The notes below the pieces were generated by a model. The model had not been told where the DNA came from. It saw nothing but the letters and a program-made list of their open reading frames with translations, and made no database searches. This document shows, piece after piece, positions 22,449 to 33,014 of a DNA stretch of 52,830 nucleotides (positions are counted from its first letter, which is position 1; every line of letters starts with the position of its first letter). The stretch covers positions 1-52,830 of the forward strand of contig LNFJ01000011.1 of NCBI GenBank assembly GCA_001464625.1, in the 5' to 3' direction. This DNA is from Bacteroidia bacterium Ga0077558 (GTDB taxonomy: Bacteria; Bacteroidota; Bacteroidia; Chitinophagales; Chitinophagaceae). The position numbers were made by a program, and so were the translations under genes.

Positions 22449-24239
22449 TTATTTATTTTTTTGAAGATACTGAACTTGGTCAGGTCTGTTATCAGACATG
22501 AATTCAATTGTTATACTAGTTCCTTGCTCCCCTTTAATACTAAATTGAGCAGCTATGTCATCACTAAGCCCTTGCATTAATTTCATCCCTAGGGAATTTA
22601 TGGCGTTGACATCAAAACCATTCGGCAAACCAATACCATTATCTGCAACATTAAACCGGACTTTGTTTTCAGCTATTTGTTTTATTGAAATAGTGATTTG
22701 ACCTTCAGTTTTCTGGGGAAAGGCGTATTTGAGTGAATTGGTAATCGCTTCATTCAGTATCAACCCCACGGGTACTGCTGTTGTAATATCCAGATAGACT
22801 GGTTCAAGTTCTAAAATAAAATTTATTCGCTGGCCTGTTTCGAAGCTTTCCTGTAAATAATCTACCAGTTCATGAATATAAACGGACATATCTATTTCGG
22901 TAGAATTTGTTTCTGGCTGATATAGTTTTTGATGGATAATAGACATGGCAAATACACGATGCTGACTGTTACGAATGGCAGACAATGCTTCGTTTTCAAG
23001 ATAAGCTGATTGTGATTCCAGCAGGCTGGTGATAGTGTGAAGATTGTTCTTTACCCTGTGGTGAATCTCTTTTAGGAGCCATTCTTTTTCTTCCAGGTGG
23101 TGTTGCAATGAAATATTCTTATCGCTGATTAACCTTTGTTGTTTTTTAAGTTTTTTGATCTGAATGATGATAATGAAAACCAACACTACCAAGAAGAGTA
23201 ACGATGCAGTAATAATAGTGGCATATCTTCTAAGGCTAATTTTTTCTTTCTGAACTGTAGCCAATCTTTCCGCTTCAATCAAAGGCAGTACATTGCTCAA
23301 CTGTAGGATACGCTGTCTTGCACCATAAATTTTGGCATCACTGGCAGCTTTTTGAATGAACTTAGAGGCATTTTCAATATCCCCTTTCTTAAATAACAGA
23401 TTGGCAAGATGAAGAATGGCGGTTGTTTCTTTAGTGGATGACTTAATATCAGCTATAGCAGCACGGGCCAACAGTATGATTGCTGAATCTGTCATTTCCC
23501 TTCGTATATAAACATCGCTGAAAGTTGAATATACAATCGCTTGCTGATGCAATGGCAGATCTGTTCGTTTCGCCAGCAAGGTGAAATATTTAATAGAGGA
23601 CTGCCAGTCATTATTTCTTAAATGCTTTAGCCCATTGTAATATAAAAAGAGAAATGAACTGTCAGCCGAGAGCAGTAGGCAGGAATCAATGTATTTTTCA
23701 GCAGTTTCATTATATGCCTGTAAAAATAACTTGTTACCATTATAATCTGCAAGGTCAAGCAAGCTTCGAGCCTTTAATGAATAATATTCAGCCTTTTGCT
23801 GGTTGTCAAGAACGAATGGATCTATTTGCTCCAGCGATTCAAAAACTTCTTTAAACATACCAGCTGAAAGCAATACCTGCGTCTTTTTTAATAAAGCATA
23901 CATGAGCTTGCTATTATCTTTAATAGTAGCAGCAGTTTCCTTTAATTTTTCAGCATAAAAAAAAGAGGAGTCGAAATTAAATGCGGCAAACTCATAACGC
24001 ATATTGAGGTAATGATCAAACAAGTCTATCGGGCTGAGCTGAGCTTTTTGAAGCCGGAGACTATCAATCTTTTTTATTTTAAGGTCATCATTTTTTGAGG
24101 ATTCTAAAATTGTTTTATTCAGGCTTCTTAACCATTCATCTTTTCCTTGCTGACAATACGTGTTACTGCAATACAATAGAAAAATTGCCCAACATATTCC
24201 TTTCGCAGCAAACAATCTATATGGTCTGATTTTTTTCAA
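22449..24239 (-). CDS. TPR sensor histidine kinase (HisKA_2 type)
   Basis: 596 residues. The signal segment ends YCSNTYCQ, followed by helical TPR-like repeats to about residue 325, one membrane helix near 340-360 and a short coiled coil. The phospho-acceptor block KEIHHRVKNNLHTITSLL is near residue 395. The ATPase domain shows the N-box LNEAITNSLKYAFP, the G1 box VADNGIGLP and SLGMKLMQGLSDD. It would sense a periplasmic signal and phosphorylate a regulator, presumably the adjacent sigma-54 activator 9 bases upstream. Confidence 0.92.
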   Translation of the reverse strand: MKKIRPYRLFAAKGICWAIFLLYCSNTYCQQGKDEWLRSLNKTILESSKNDDLKIKKIDSLRLQKAQLSPIDLFDHYLNMRYEFAAFNFDSSFFYAEKLKETAATIKDNSKLMYALLKKTQVLLSAGMFKEVFESLEQIDPFVLDNQQKAEYYSLKARSLLDLADYNGNKLFLQAYNETAEKYIDSCLLLSADSSFLFLYYNGLKHLRNNDWQSSIKYFTLLAKRTDLPLHQQAIVYSTFSDVYIRREMTDSAIILLARAAIADIKSSTKETTAILHLANLLFKKGDIENASKFIQKAASDAKIYGARQRILQLSNVLPLIEAERLATVQKEKISLRRYATIITASLLFLVVLVFIIIIQIKKLKKQQRLISDKNISLQHHLEEKEWLLKEIHHRVKNNLHTITSLLESQSAYLENEALSAIRNSQHRVFAMSIIHQKLYQPETNSTEIDMSVYIHELVDYLQESFETGQRINFILELEPVYLDITTAVPVGLILNEAITNSLKYAFPQKTEGQITISIKQIAENKVRFNVADNGIGLPNGFDVNAINSLGMKLMQGLSDDIAAQFSIKGEQGTSITIEFMSDNRPDQVQYLQKNK

Positions 24240-24248
24240 TCGTTATAG

Positions 24249-25655
24249 TTATTCATTTTTTTCAACAGTATAATAGTGCTCCTTCCTGATGCCGTGTTTT
24301 TTTATTTTTGAATTCAAGGTGGATACATGAATGTTTAATAACTCTGCTGCTCCGCCTTCACCAGATATTTTTCCACCACATTTCATTAATGCAGCTATGA
24401 TGTGATCTTTTTCGTTTTCTTCAATAGTTTTGATTGGTCCAGGGTCTTCAAATAATAACGTTTCTTTTTTATAGCCTTCTGGTAGAGATATGTTGTTGAT
24501 GATGTTGCCAGTTGTAAGGAGTACAGATCTTTCAAGCAGGTTTTCCAACTCCCGGATATTACCGGGCCAATCATATCGAATCAGTTTTCCCATTACATCC
24601 ACGGAAATATCTGTTACTTGTTTTCCTGTTGTCCGTGCATACTGTCGCATGAAATGAATAGCCAATAGTGGTATATCCTCTTTTCTTTCCCGTAATGGAG
24701 GAAGTATAATAGGGAATACATTAAGACGATAATACAAATCCATCCTGAAACGGCCTTCTGCAATTTCTTTTTCTAAGTTCCTGTTAGTAGCAGCTATAAC
24801 ACGGACATTTATCTTCATTGTATCCTTGCCACCGATCCTTTCTATCTCTTTTTCCTGTAGTACACGCAATAATTTTACCTGTGTCTCAAGAGGCATATCA
24901 CCAATTTCGTCCAGAAAAATTGTACCGCCATCGGCCTGTTCAAACTTCCCTATCCGCTTTTCAAATGCACCCGTAAAAGCCCCCCGTTCATGCCCGAATA
25001 ATTCAGATTCGATCAAGGTGACAGGTAATGCAGCACAGTTTACTTTTATAAAAGGTTTATTTTTCTTAACTGAAATCGAGTGTATTGATTCTGCAATTTT
25101 TTCTTTACCTGTACCACTTTCACCTAGAAGAAGTACAGAAGTTTCCGCTGGGGCCACCATTAATACAGTGTCGAGCATACTTTTTAGTGGCCTGCTATTG
25201 CCAATAATGCTTCTGAATTCAGGTATCTTCGAGTGATCAGTATTTTTTTTGATTAGATTGTCGTTAATTTTTTTTGCGGCGAGAAACTCTTCATGCAGGT
25301 ACCACGCTATATCTAATGTTACTAGTATATCTTTTTCTCGGAAAGGTTTTACAAGAAATCCATAAGGCCGGGTGATTTTTGCCTCATTTAATGTTTTCTG
25401 GTTTGAGTTGGCAGAGAGGTATACAAACCCTATATTTTTTTCTTTGAGTTTACGAGCCAGGTCAATGCCGGTTAAATTTCCTTGTAAAAAAATATCCAGT
25501 AATACCATGTCTGGCTTTTCTTTTTCTACTATATCCAAGGCTACAGGTACCGACCTGGCAATGCCACAAACGATGTATCCTGCCTTTTCCAGTATCATCT
25601 GTAAGTTGTTGGCCTCTATAAACTGATCTTCTACAATTAGTATTTTTTTCTTCAT
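24249..25655 (-). CDS. NtrC-type sigma-54 response regulator
   Basis: 468 residues. The receiver domain (1-120) has the phospho-acceptor Asp near 53 in MVLLDIFL and the Lys in LVKPF. The AAA+ domain has Walker A GESGTGKE, the sigma-54 contact GAFTGA and Walker B GGTIFLDEIGD. The C-terminal Fis-type helix-turn-helix reads [20 protein letters not shown]. It activates sigma-54 promoters. It lies between two TPR kinases on one transcript. Confidence 0.95.
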   Translation of the reverse strand: MKKKILIVEDQFIEANNLQMILEKAGYIVCGIARSVPVALDIVEKEKPDMVLLDIFLQGNLTGIDLARKLKEKNIGFVYLSANSNQKTLNEAKITRPYGFLVKPFREKDILVTLDIAWYLHEEFLAAKKINDNLIKKNTDHSKIPEFRSIIGNSRPLKSMLDTVLMVAPAETSVLLLGESGTGKEKIAESIHSISVKKNKPFIKVNCAALPVTLIESELFGHERGAFTGAFEKRIGKFEQADGGTIFLDEIGDMPLETQVKLLRVLQEKEIERIGGKDTMKINVRVIAATNRNLEKEIAEGRFRMDLYYRLNVFPIILPPLRERKEDIPLLAIHFMRQYARTTGKQVTDISVDVMGKLIRYDWPGNIRELENLLERSVLLTTGNIINNISLPEGYKKETLLFEDPGPIKTIEENEKDHIIAALMKCGGKISGEGGAAELLNIHVSTLNSKIKKHGIRKEHYYTVEKNE

Positions 25656-25692
25656 TACAGGATTTCTTATGAATTTTTTGTTTTCATGTTTT

Positions 25693-27618
25693 TTATTTCC
25701 TTATGAAATAATTCTTCTGAAATTCCAGGGAAATTTTAGTCCCCTTTGACGATTCAATATGAAATTTTGCCTGCAGATCATCACTCAGGCCTTTCATTAG
25801 TTTCATGCCCAGTGAGTTTTTTTGTATAGTTGACCATTCGGTCGGGAACCCGATCCCATTATCAGTTATGGAAAGGAGAATGTTTTTCTTATCTGCTATT
25901 TTCATACAGACATGGATTTCTCCATTTCCCCGGTCCGGAAAAGCATACTTGATAGAATTGGTGATTGCCTCATTTAAAATAAGCCCGGTTGGGATTGCCT
26001 GTGAAATATCAAGCTGTATATTTTCAATATGTGTCCGAAATTGAATTCGCTTCCGAGTATCATAGCTATCGCTGAGATAGCTGATCAGTTCAGGCAGGTA
26101 AACAGCCATATTAATATTGGTTGAATTGTCCTGCTGATAAAGTTTTTGATGTATTAACGACATTGCATAAACCCGGTGCTGGCTATTCTGAACAGCAACT
26201 AACGCATCGTCTTTGAGGTATGCCGATTGGGTTTCCAGCAGGCTCATTACAGTCTGCAGGTTATTCTTTACACGATGATGAACCTCTTTTAACAGCCATT
26301 CTTTTTCGTCGAGTAATCGTTCCAGCGATTGGTTTTGAAGCCTTGCTTCATTGCTATTTCTTTGCTTGATACGGTATTGGTTATAAAGGAGACCGAGAAT
26401 AATTAAAAGCAATGCTGTTCCTGCAATCATCACATTTCGCATTATCGTTGAATTTTTCAACTCCAGTTGCCGCTTATTATTTAAAAGGTCAAGCTCTTTT
26501 ATTCTCGCATTTGATTTGCTTAGTTCATATTCAGACTTTAGTGATTCAATATTTTGGGCAGTAGTTTTATAAAAAAAGGTGTCAGCCAGGTTGTGTTCTC
26601 TTTCTTTTGTTGTGAAGGCATCTCTAAAATTTCCCTGTGATTTGTAAAAGTCAGCCAGTACTTTCAGGTAACGCATTTCCTGTTTTGGTACTTTTTTTTC
26701 TCTTGCAAGTTCTACCGCTTGTTTAATATAAAAAATCGCTTTATCCGGATTTTCGTTTCCATAAGTTTTTGATAAGCCCATAAGGGTTTGCAACTCCCGC
26801 AGATAATTTCCAATTTCTCTTGATCGTCTCAATGCTTGTTGCTGTAATAAAATCGCTTTCTCTTTCTTGCCATCTTTTGCGTAGACAGTAGCAAGATTGT
26901 TGATCATTGTGATATTCAAACCCTGATATTCTGGTTTGTCACTTAGTTGTATTCCTTTATTGAGATAATACTCTGCTTTTTTATAATTAGCTTTTTCCCT
27001 GTACACAACACCAAAATGATTATAAATATTCAAAGAGATATTGGAAAATGGAAGCTGTTTGTTAACTTCTTCAGCTGTCTCCAGGTATTTTAAAGCGGCA
27101 TCAAAATTTTTTTGATCAAGGTAGGCCCAGGATATACTATAATTAGCTTCCATGATACCAAATTTGTCAGTAATCTCTTCAGATGTCTTCAAAGCATCGA
27201 GAAAATATTTTATTGAATTATCATATTTTCCATTTCTCAATTCTACCACTCCAATACGAATGGTAGCAGAAGCGATCCCTTTTTTTGACCCGGCTATTTT
27301 AAATAATTCCAGGGCTTGATTATATTCCTGCTTTGATTTATCAAACTCTCCAAGGTTGTCATTAATCATTCCCTTTTGCAGCAACATTGATCCGACTGCA
27401 TTGCTATCGCCTGTTTGTCTGGCCAGTTCCATTCCTTTGTTAGTGTAGTAAATCGCAGAGTCCTGCTTGTAATATCGGTAATACTTTATCAGTTGTTCAT
27501 ACTTTGCTATCGCAGAGATATTTTCCTTTGTGTTGTTTTGACTGGTATGCACAGGACTTTGTCCCCACAGAAAATGGCCAATGAGAAGACAGACCCACGA
27601 TAGAAAACAGGATTGCAT
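25693..27618 (-). CDS. TPR sensor histidine kinase (HisKA_2 type), second copy
   Basis: 641 residues with a signal segment ending FLWGQ, about six recognisable TPR units (for example YEQLIKYYRYYKQDSAIYY and GEFDKSKQEYNQALELF), a membrane helix near 400, H-box KEVHHRVKNNLQTVMSLL near 446, N-box LNEAITNSIKYAFP and G1 ITDNGIGFP. It is homologous to the kinase at 22449-24239 along its whole length, so the operon is kinase-regulator-kinase. Confidence 0.93.
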   Translation of the reverse strand: MQSCFLSWVCLLIGHFLWGQSPVHTSQNNTKENISAIAKYEQLIKYYRYYKQDSAIYYTNKGMELARQTGDSNAVGSMLLQKGMINDNLGEFDKSKQEYNQALELFKIAGSKKGIASATIRIGVVELRNGKYDNSIKYFLDALKTSEEITDKFGIMEANYSISWAYLDQKNFDAALKYLETAEEVNKQLPFSNISLNIYNHFGVVYREKANYKKAEYYLNKGIQLSDKPEYQGLNITMINNLATVYAKDGKKEKAILLQQQALRRSREIGNYLRELQTLMGLSKTYGNENPDKAIFYIKQAVELAREKKVPKQEMRYLKVLADFYKSQGNFRDAFTTKEREHNLADTFFYKTTAQNIESLKSEYELSKSNARIKELDLLNNKRQLELKNSTIMRNVMIAGTALLLIILGLLYNQYRIKQRNSNEARLQNQSLERLLDEKEWLLKEVHHRVKNNLQTVMSLLETQSAYLKDDALVAVQNSQHRVYAMSLIHQKLYQQDNSTNINMAVYLPELISYLSDSYDTRKRIQFRTHIENIQLDISQAIPTGLILNEAITNSIKYAFPDRGNGEIHVCMKIADKKNILLSITDNGIGFPTEWSTIQKNSLGMKLMKGLSDDLQAKFHIESSKGTKISLEFQKNYFIRK

Positions 27619-27781
27619 AATGTTTTTTAAGTAATAAATGGCCGCAATCGTTTAAGAGATTTATCTATAAGAAACAGCCGAAATGTAAAGAATAGTAGCC
27701 CGCTTCCCATTGCCAAAACAACCTATTTGTTATACATTCCGGAACTTGTCTTATGTTTTCAATGTTGAAATAAGGACCCGG

Positions 27782-29959
27782 TCAGGTATATAGCTTGTTC
27801 TTTTTAATCCCCAATTTGTTGATCTTAGAGTTCAGTGTTGAAACCCGCAAATTCAACACTGCGGCTGCACCACCGGAGCCATATATTTTACCGTTGCATT
27901 TATTGAGCACTCTGATAATATGCTCCCGTTCATTTTCCTCATGTGTCTTTAAATATTCATGTTCCAGCACATTTTTAATTTCTAATTTATTATTCTGAGG
28001 TAAGTGAAGTTCTTTTATTGTCTTACTTGTAGTAGTAAGTAAAGTCCGTTCTATTAAATGTTCAAGTTCTCTCACATTGCCTGGCCAGTCGTAAGCCAGC
28101 ATTTTTTTTATAGCGGTTGCAGAAATCCCGTTTAACTTTTTTCCTGTGGTCTTGGAGAATTTGTCGAGAAAATATGACACTAATGCAGGTATATCTTCCT
28201 TTCTTTCCCGAAGCGGTGGAAGTATGATAGGAAAGACATTTAACCTGTAATAAAGATCCTGTCTGAATTTTACTTCGTTAACTTCTTTTTGAAGATCTCT
28301 GTTTGTAGCAGCAATTATGCGGACGTTGATTTTAATACTTGTCTTTCCGCCTATCCGTTCTATTTCTTTCTCCTGGATGGCTCTTAATAATTTGACCTGA
28401 AGTTCGAGAGGCATTTCACCGATCTCGTCGAGGAACAGTGTGCCATTATTCGCTAGTTCAAATTTACCTATCCTTTTTTCCAATGCCCCGGTGAAACTTC
28501 CTTTCTCGTGACCGAATAATTCGCTTTCAATCAAACTCGGAGGTATTACTGCACAATTTACTTTTACCAATAACCTGTCTTTTCGTGGAGATGAATTGTG
28601 AATGGCCCGAGCCACCAATTCCTTTCCGGTGCCGGTTTCGCCTAATATCAAAACGGTACTGTCAGAAAAGGAAACCTGTGAAATGGCTAAAAATACTTTT
28701 TGTATTTCAGAGCTTGAGCCGACTATCTCACTATACTGTTGATCTTTAAGAACCTGTTGATGTAAATAAACATTTTCCTCTTCAAGTTGTTCTTTGTAAA
28801 GGTTGATCTCATCTAATTGTTCTTTTAGTTTTTCATTAGCAAGAATATTGGCAACAACAGTTCCCAACTGATTTCCGATGCCCTGGGCCAGGTTAAACTG
28901 TAGATCAGAAAAGAGAATTCTTTTAGGAGAAAATAAAAATAAAACACCAATTTCTTTATATCCATCCCGCAGGGAAATGCCAACCATTTCCACAATGCCG
29001 TTCTCATAAATGAATTGGATATAGGGTAGGGCTATTGGCTTTTTTGCGAGGTTCTCAACATTGAAGATCACAGGCTTCTCTGACCGGAGTGCCAGCTCAA
29101 AAACACCATCCGGGATAGGATGATGGGTGTCCCGCATTTCAGCATAGCGGGGATCTTCAATGCGTTTATCCTCTTCATTTTGTACAAAGCGGCTGAAAGT
29201 CTTTCCACCATCATCCACTTTCGCTATGACAATGTCATTATAGAATGAAAGTCGTTCAAATTGATTCTTTAGTATTGGTAATAGATCTTTCCGTTCTTTG
29301 ACAGACGTAAGTTCCTTACTTATATTCAACAAAATTTCTTTTTCATTTTCGCTTTTCTTTAATTCTTCAATGGCTAAAATATTGGTGACCACAATCGAGA
29401 TATGGTCGCCGATATTTTCCATCAGGTCTAAGTGCTGCTGCGTAAATGAATTTTTGTTTTCTGACCATAAAGTCAGCACACCTATCAATTCATCTCCATG
29501 GTACAGGGATTTTGAAAGACTTTCAGTAAGACCGAATTTTTCTGAAGTTTGAATATAAAGAGGAGAGCCAGGTGTGCTATTGAGTTTCGTTAGATCACAT
29601 AGTACAGGGGCCTTTGAATTCAATATCCCTGCAATGAAGTTATCATGGATCGAAAAGTTCGAATTGATTATTTGCTCGTATTCGGAAGAGCCAAAACGTT
29701 TGCCACCGGCTACACGAAGAAAAGGATTGAGTGTATGATTAAATTTATCAACGACACAAATGAATATGTCTTCAGTATTAAATAGCTGTTTTATTTTTGG
29801 ATGTATGACTTTGAGTACATCCTTCCTGTCACGAACAGAAGCAATATCATTATTGAGGGATAGCAATATCTCCTTTTTTGCAAGCTCGGCTTGCAAAATA
29901 TTGATCCAATCGGAGCTATTGCCATCTCTAATCGCAGCTGTTTTATTTGCTTCGGTCAT
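27782..29959 (-). CDS. Sigma-54 activator with two GAF-like sensor domains
   Basis: 725 residues. Two GAF-like regions (about 20-200 and 210-385) replace the receiver domain. A coiled coil ([20 protein letters not shown]) leads to an AAA+ module with Walker [15 protein letters not shown]-type GSFTGA and Walker [12 protein letters not shown]. The C-terminal HTH is [20 protein letters not shown]. The layout is that of FhlA/NorR-like proteins that bind a small-molecule signal directly. It is divergent from the AraC gene at 30182. Confidence 0.93.
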   Translation of the reverse strand: MTEANKTAAIRDGNSSDWINILQAELAKKEILLSLNNDIASVRDRKDVLKVIHPKIKQLFNTEDIFICVVDKFNHTLNPFLRVAGGKRFGSSEYEQIINSNFSIHDNFIAGILNSKAPVLCDLTKLNSTPGSPLYIQTSEKFGLTESLSKSLYHGDELIGVLTLWSENKNSFTQQHLDLMENIGDHISIVVTNILAIEELKKSENEKEILLNISKELTSVKERKDLLPILKNQFERLSFYNDIVIAKVDDGGKTFSRFVQNEEDKRIEDPRYAEMRDTHHPIPDGVFELALRSEKPVIFNVENLAKKPIALPYIQFIYENGIVEMVGISLRDGYKEIGVLFLFSPKRILFSDLQFNLAQGIGNQLGTVVANILANEKLKEQLDEINLYKEQLEEENVYLHQQVLKDQQYSEIVGSSSEIQKVFLAISQVSFSDSTVLILGETGTGKELVARAIHNSSPRKDRLLVKVNCAVIPPSLIESELFGHEKGSFTGALEKRIGKFELANNGTLFLDEIGEMPLELQVKLLRAIQEKEIERIGGKTSIKINVRIIAATNRDLQKEVNEVKFRQDLYYRLNVFPIILPPLRERKEDIPALVSYFLDKFSKTTGKKLNGISATAIKKMLAYDWPGNVRELEHLIERTLLTTTSKTIKELHLPQNNKLEIKNVLEHEYLKTHEENEREHIIRVLNKCNGKIYGSGGAAAVLNLRVSTLNSKINKLGIKKNKLYT

Positions 29960-30081
29960 GTTTTTAAAGATAAATAATATAGTTGTCGAAATAGCAATTG
30001 TATCATCAATAATTAGCGAAATATAGCTAATTTATTCTTCTATTATTTTCGTAATCTATTAACTGTTAATGTTTTATTTAT

Positions 30082-30098
30082 TGGCACTCAAATTGGCT
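30082..30098 (+). promoter_or_regulatory. Possible sigma-54 promoter before the first AraC gene
   Basis: TGGCACTCAAATTGGCT matches the -24/-12 consensus TGGCAC-N5-TTGC except that TTGC reads TTGG. It lies 84 bases before the ATG at 30182, facing an AraC gene next to two sigma-54 activators. Confidence 0.4.
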
Positions 30099-30181
30099 TA
30101 GATAGCTGCAATATTACATGACACAGAGGTTGCTGGCCTGTTACTTTAAAAATCATTCTTTAACCATTACTACCATCTGTT

Positions 30182-31096
30182 ATGAAACCAACACTTCTTC
30201 AAGCCAATTACAGAAATGTTTTTCAGTCTTCCGAAAGGGACAGCAACAGCATCATGCCGGGGCGAAAAGGGCATTTTGAAATCCATACTTTGGAGTGGTT
30301 GCAGCAAAATTTGTTATTGCAGGAGCTGAAGGAAGAGAGGCTCCAATATTATGAGATCACCTGGTTTTTATCTTCGTCGGGTACTCTTAAAATAGACTCA
30401 GTATGTCATACGATAAAAGATCATTCTGTTTATTGTTTTGTACCAGGTCAAGTTCGTAATTATAATGTTGATGATACTGTGCGAGGCTACCAGATTTCTT
30501 TTTCTCCAGAATTTTTGTACACGGGTGCCAATCAAACCCGGATGACACCATGGTTGGAAGCCTATAGCACTGAAATAAATATACCAGTTATTGAAACCGA
30601 CACGGAAATGCAGGTTCAGCTAGGTGAGATCATTCGCCAGATGGAGAAAGAGTTTTCCAATTACTTTTTACTGCGGTCTGAAATATTATCGGGCTTGTTG
30701 AATATACTACTGATACATTTTTCCAGAAAACTACAGGTAAATACCAATAACTATTCTATTTCAAAAGATGCAGAATTAGTAAGAAAGTTTAAGAATTTGT
30801 TGAAAGAGCATTTTACTTCCAAAAAGCAAGTGGTTGATTATGCTGAAGAACTTTGTGTAACGCCGAATTACCTGAATAGAACAGTAAAAAAAGTAACCGG
30901 GTTTACAGCAAGCCATCATATACAACAACATCTTATACTTGAAGCAAAAAGACAGGCTATACATTCAAATGGGAGTATGAAAGAGGTAGCCTATTTCCTT
31001 GGTTTCGATAATCTGGCACATTTCAGCAAATTCTTCAAAAATAATTGCGGTATGAATTTTACCAATTTTAAAAAAGGGCTTGCGTATGTCGGGTGA
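30182..31096 (+). CDS. AraC-family transcriptional regulator A
   Basis: 304 residues. The N-terminal half is cupin-like, with HTLEWLQQN and CFVPGQVRNYN. The C-terminal AraC DNA-binding domain has two helix-turn-helix motifs: KKQVVDYAEELCVTPNYLNRTVKK and MKEVAYFLGFDNLAHFSKFFK. It is closely related to the regulator at 31184 over its full length, so the pair arose by tandem duplication. It is a candidate regulator of the shared promoters. Confidence 0.93.
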   Translation: MKPTLLQANYRNVFQSSERDSNSIMPGRKGHFEIHTLEWLQQNLLLQELKEERLQYYEITWFLSSSGTLKIDSVCHTIKDHSVYCFVPGQVRNYNVDDTVRGYQISFSPEFLYTGANQTRMTPWLEAYSTEINIPVIETDTEMQVQLGEIIRQMEKEFSNYFLLRSEILSGLLNILLIHFSRKLQVNTNNYSISKDAELVRKFKNLLKEHFTSKKQVVDYAEELCVTPNYLNRTVKKVTGFTASHHIQQHLILEAKRQAIHSNGSMKEVAYFLGFDNLAHFSKFFKNNCGMNFTNFKKGLAYVG

Positions 31097-31183
31097 CTTT
31101 TTTGTATTACTTCATCTTGTACAGATAAAAGTCAGATGGGAAGTGGATGCGGAAAATAAATTATTATTGCATTCATCAAACTG

Positions 31184-32056
31184 ATGACAGCCAGCACACC
31201 TATACTTGAACTCAGCCGTTCTTCTGCGGCCATACCTTTTGAGATCCATACGATGGAATGGATTGATCAAAATCGTTGGCAACAAAATGCTGTCCCGCAT
31301 CGCCATAATTATTTTGTGATTGTTTGGTTAAAGAAAGGAACAGGTATTCACCTGATAGATCTTGATAAATTTGAGTTGCAGAATGGTACGGTTTATTGCA
31401 TTACACCGGGTCAGGTTCATTTGTTGAACAGCAATGGGCCTGCGGATGGATATGTGATCTCTTTTACTTCAGAATTTATGGGTTTGGCAGAAGAAAATTT
31501 TGATCTTTTATTTAATACCGGTCTCTTCAATACATTTTCGCATTCGCCTGTTATTAAAGTAAGCTGCGAGATACAAGAAGAGATGGAAGATATGTCGGGT
31601 AAAATGATGAAGGAGTTTGCAAATTATTTTTTACTCCGCTCCGAAATACTCCGGGGTTACCTGAAAATATTCCTGATCTATCTTACCCGTCAATTTGAAA
31701 GACCGGCTAAGGAAGATATTCATTCAAAAAACATTGACCTGGTGAAAAAATTTCTTTCGCTGATCGAAAAGAATTTTATTACTAAAAGAATGGTCACTGA
31801 TTATGCAGATGAATTGATAGTTACCCCCAACTACCTGAATGAGGTCGTAAAAAAGATCAGCGGTTTTCCTGCCAGTCATCATATTCAGCAACGGATCGTT
31901 TTAGAAGCAAAGCGACAAGCAGCTTACTCCAATCTCAGCATGAAAGAAGTTGCTTACAAGTTGGGCTTTGATGATATAGCCCATTTCAGCAAATTCTTCA
32001 AAAATGCTTCGGGTCAAAGCTTTACTGATTTCAGAAAGGCCTTGCAGATCAATTAG
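31184..32056 (+). CDS. AraC-family transcriptional regulator B
   Basis: 290 residues with the same layout as regulator A: a cupin-like N-terminus (HTMEWIDQN, PHRHNYFVIVW, CITPGQVHLLN) and a C-terminal AraC domain (KRMVTDYADELIVTPNYLNE, MKEVAYKLGFDDIAHFSKFFK). PHRHNYF preserves histidines missing in regulator A, so the two may respond to different ligands. It starts 87 bases after regulator A. Confidence 0.93.
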   Translation: MTASTPILELSRSSAAIPFEIHTMEWIDQNRWQQNAVPHRHNYFVIVWLKKGTGIHLIDLDKFELQNGTVYCITPGQVHLLNSNGPADGYVISFTSEFMGLAEENFDLLFNTGLFNTFSHSPVIKVSCEIQEEMEDMSGKMMKEFANYFLLRSEILRGYLKIFLIYLTRQFERPAKEDIHSKNIDLVKKFLSLIEKNFITKRMVTDYADELIVTPNYLNEVVKKISGFPASHHIQQRIVLEAKRQAAYSNLSMKEVAYKLGFDDIAHFSKFFKNASGQSFTDFRKALQIN

Positions 32057-32137
32057 GATAATATCTTCTTGATCCAACCATTTTCAATCACTCTTCTTGC
32101 GGCAATACTAGTGTACAGATAATCTCTTACGATGATT

Positions 32138-32195
32138 TGTACAACAGTTTCCCGTATATGTCAATTGCCTTCGCTGCAACAGTGCAATAGTTTTG
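32138..32195 (+). promoter_or_regulatory. Shared promoter P2 (isochorismatase-Dps unit)
   Basis: TGTACAACA at 32138, CAATTGCCTTCGCT at 32162 and TAGTTTTG at 32188, at the same offsets as P1 and with 13 of 14 identical bases in the middle box. A second TGTACAGATAA lies just upstream at 32112. The ATG follows at 32247. Confidence 0.65.
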
Positions 32196-32246
32196 TGTTA
32201 CTAAAATGATTCAAAAATTAAAAACTCAACACTAAAATTTTTAAGT

Positions 32247-32948
32247 ATGAAAAAGATGTTTCAAACAGCAGCAGCAATATTTATGGCTGTAATTACGACT
32301 GTTTCAGTTAATGCACAAAAACCTTCACCCGATTTACTGACTCCAACCAATCATGCCTTGGTACTGATTGACCATGAAAGCCAGATGGCATTCCCGGTAA
32401 AGAGCATCAGCATCGATGAATTGAGAAATAACAGTGCGTTGGTGGCGGGAGGTTCAAAAATTTTTAATGTACCTACACTGGTAACAACCGTTGCTGAAAA
32501 ATCTTTCAGCGGACCATTGTTCCCTGAAATAACAACTTTCTATCCTGCCAGTTCTACAAAAATCATTGACAGAACTACGATGAATGCATGGGAAGACGTG
32601 AATGCACACAAGGTTATAACAGGTTTTGGTAAAAAGAAACTGGTGATTGCCGGTTTATGGACAAGTGTATGTATCGTAGGCCCTGTTCTGTCAGCAATTT
32701 CAGAAGGATATGATGTATATGTGATCACTGATGCCAGTGCCGATTTAAGTAAAGAAGCACATGAAGTGGCTATTCAGCGTATGATCAAAGCTGGCGCAAC
32801 ACCTATTACTGCAACTCAGTATGTTCTTGAATTGCAACGTGACTGGGCAAGAAGTTCAACCTACGGCCCTGTAACTGATCTGTTCAAAAAATATGGCGGT
32901 GCTTATGGTATCGGTATTCAATATGCACATGAAATGCTGAAACACTAA
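32247..32948 (+). CDS. Secreted isochorismatase-family hydrolase
   Basis: 233 residues with a signal peptide ending SVNAQ. The cysteine-hydrolase fold shows ALVLIDHESQMAF (Asp42) and the nucleophile in GLWTSVCIVGP (Cys142). The position of the usual active-site Lys reads IIDRTTMNAWED, so the triad may be altered. Related proteins of the YcaC type are often annotated as hydrolases of unknown substrate. It is the first gene of the P2 unit. Confidence 0.88.
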   Translation: MKKMFQTAAAIFMAVITTVSVNAQKPSPDLLTPTNHALVLIDHESQMAFPVKSISIDELRNNSALVAGGSKIFNVPTLVTTVAEKSFSGPLFPEITTFYPASSTKIIDRTTMNAWEDVNAHKVITGFGKKKLVIAGLWTSVCIVGPVLSAISEGYDVYVITDASADLSKEAHEVAIQRMIKAGATPITATQYVLELQRDWARSSTYGPVTDLFKKYGGAYGIGIQYAHEMLKH

Positions 32949-32973
32949 ACGGGGTTTTGTTTATTCCTGTAAT

Positions 32974-33008
32974 AAGGGGCAGGTAGCAATGCTTGTCCCT
33001 TTAAATTT
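32974..33008 (+). terminator. Possible partial terminator inside the P2 unit
   Basis: AAGGGGCA (32974-32981) pairs with TGTCCCTT (32994-33001) with one wobble, followed by TAAATTTT. The U-tract is interrupted. It would reduce but not abolish transcription into the amidohydrolase gene. Confidence 0.4.
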
Positions 33009-33014
33009 TAAGCA

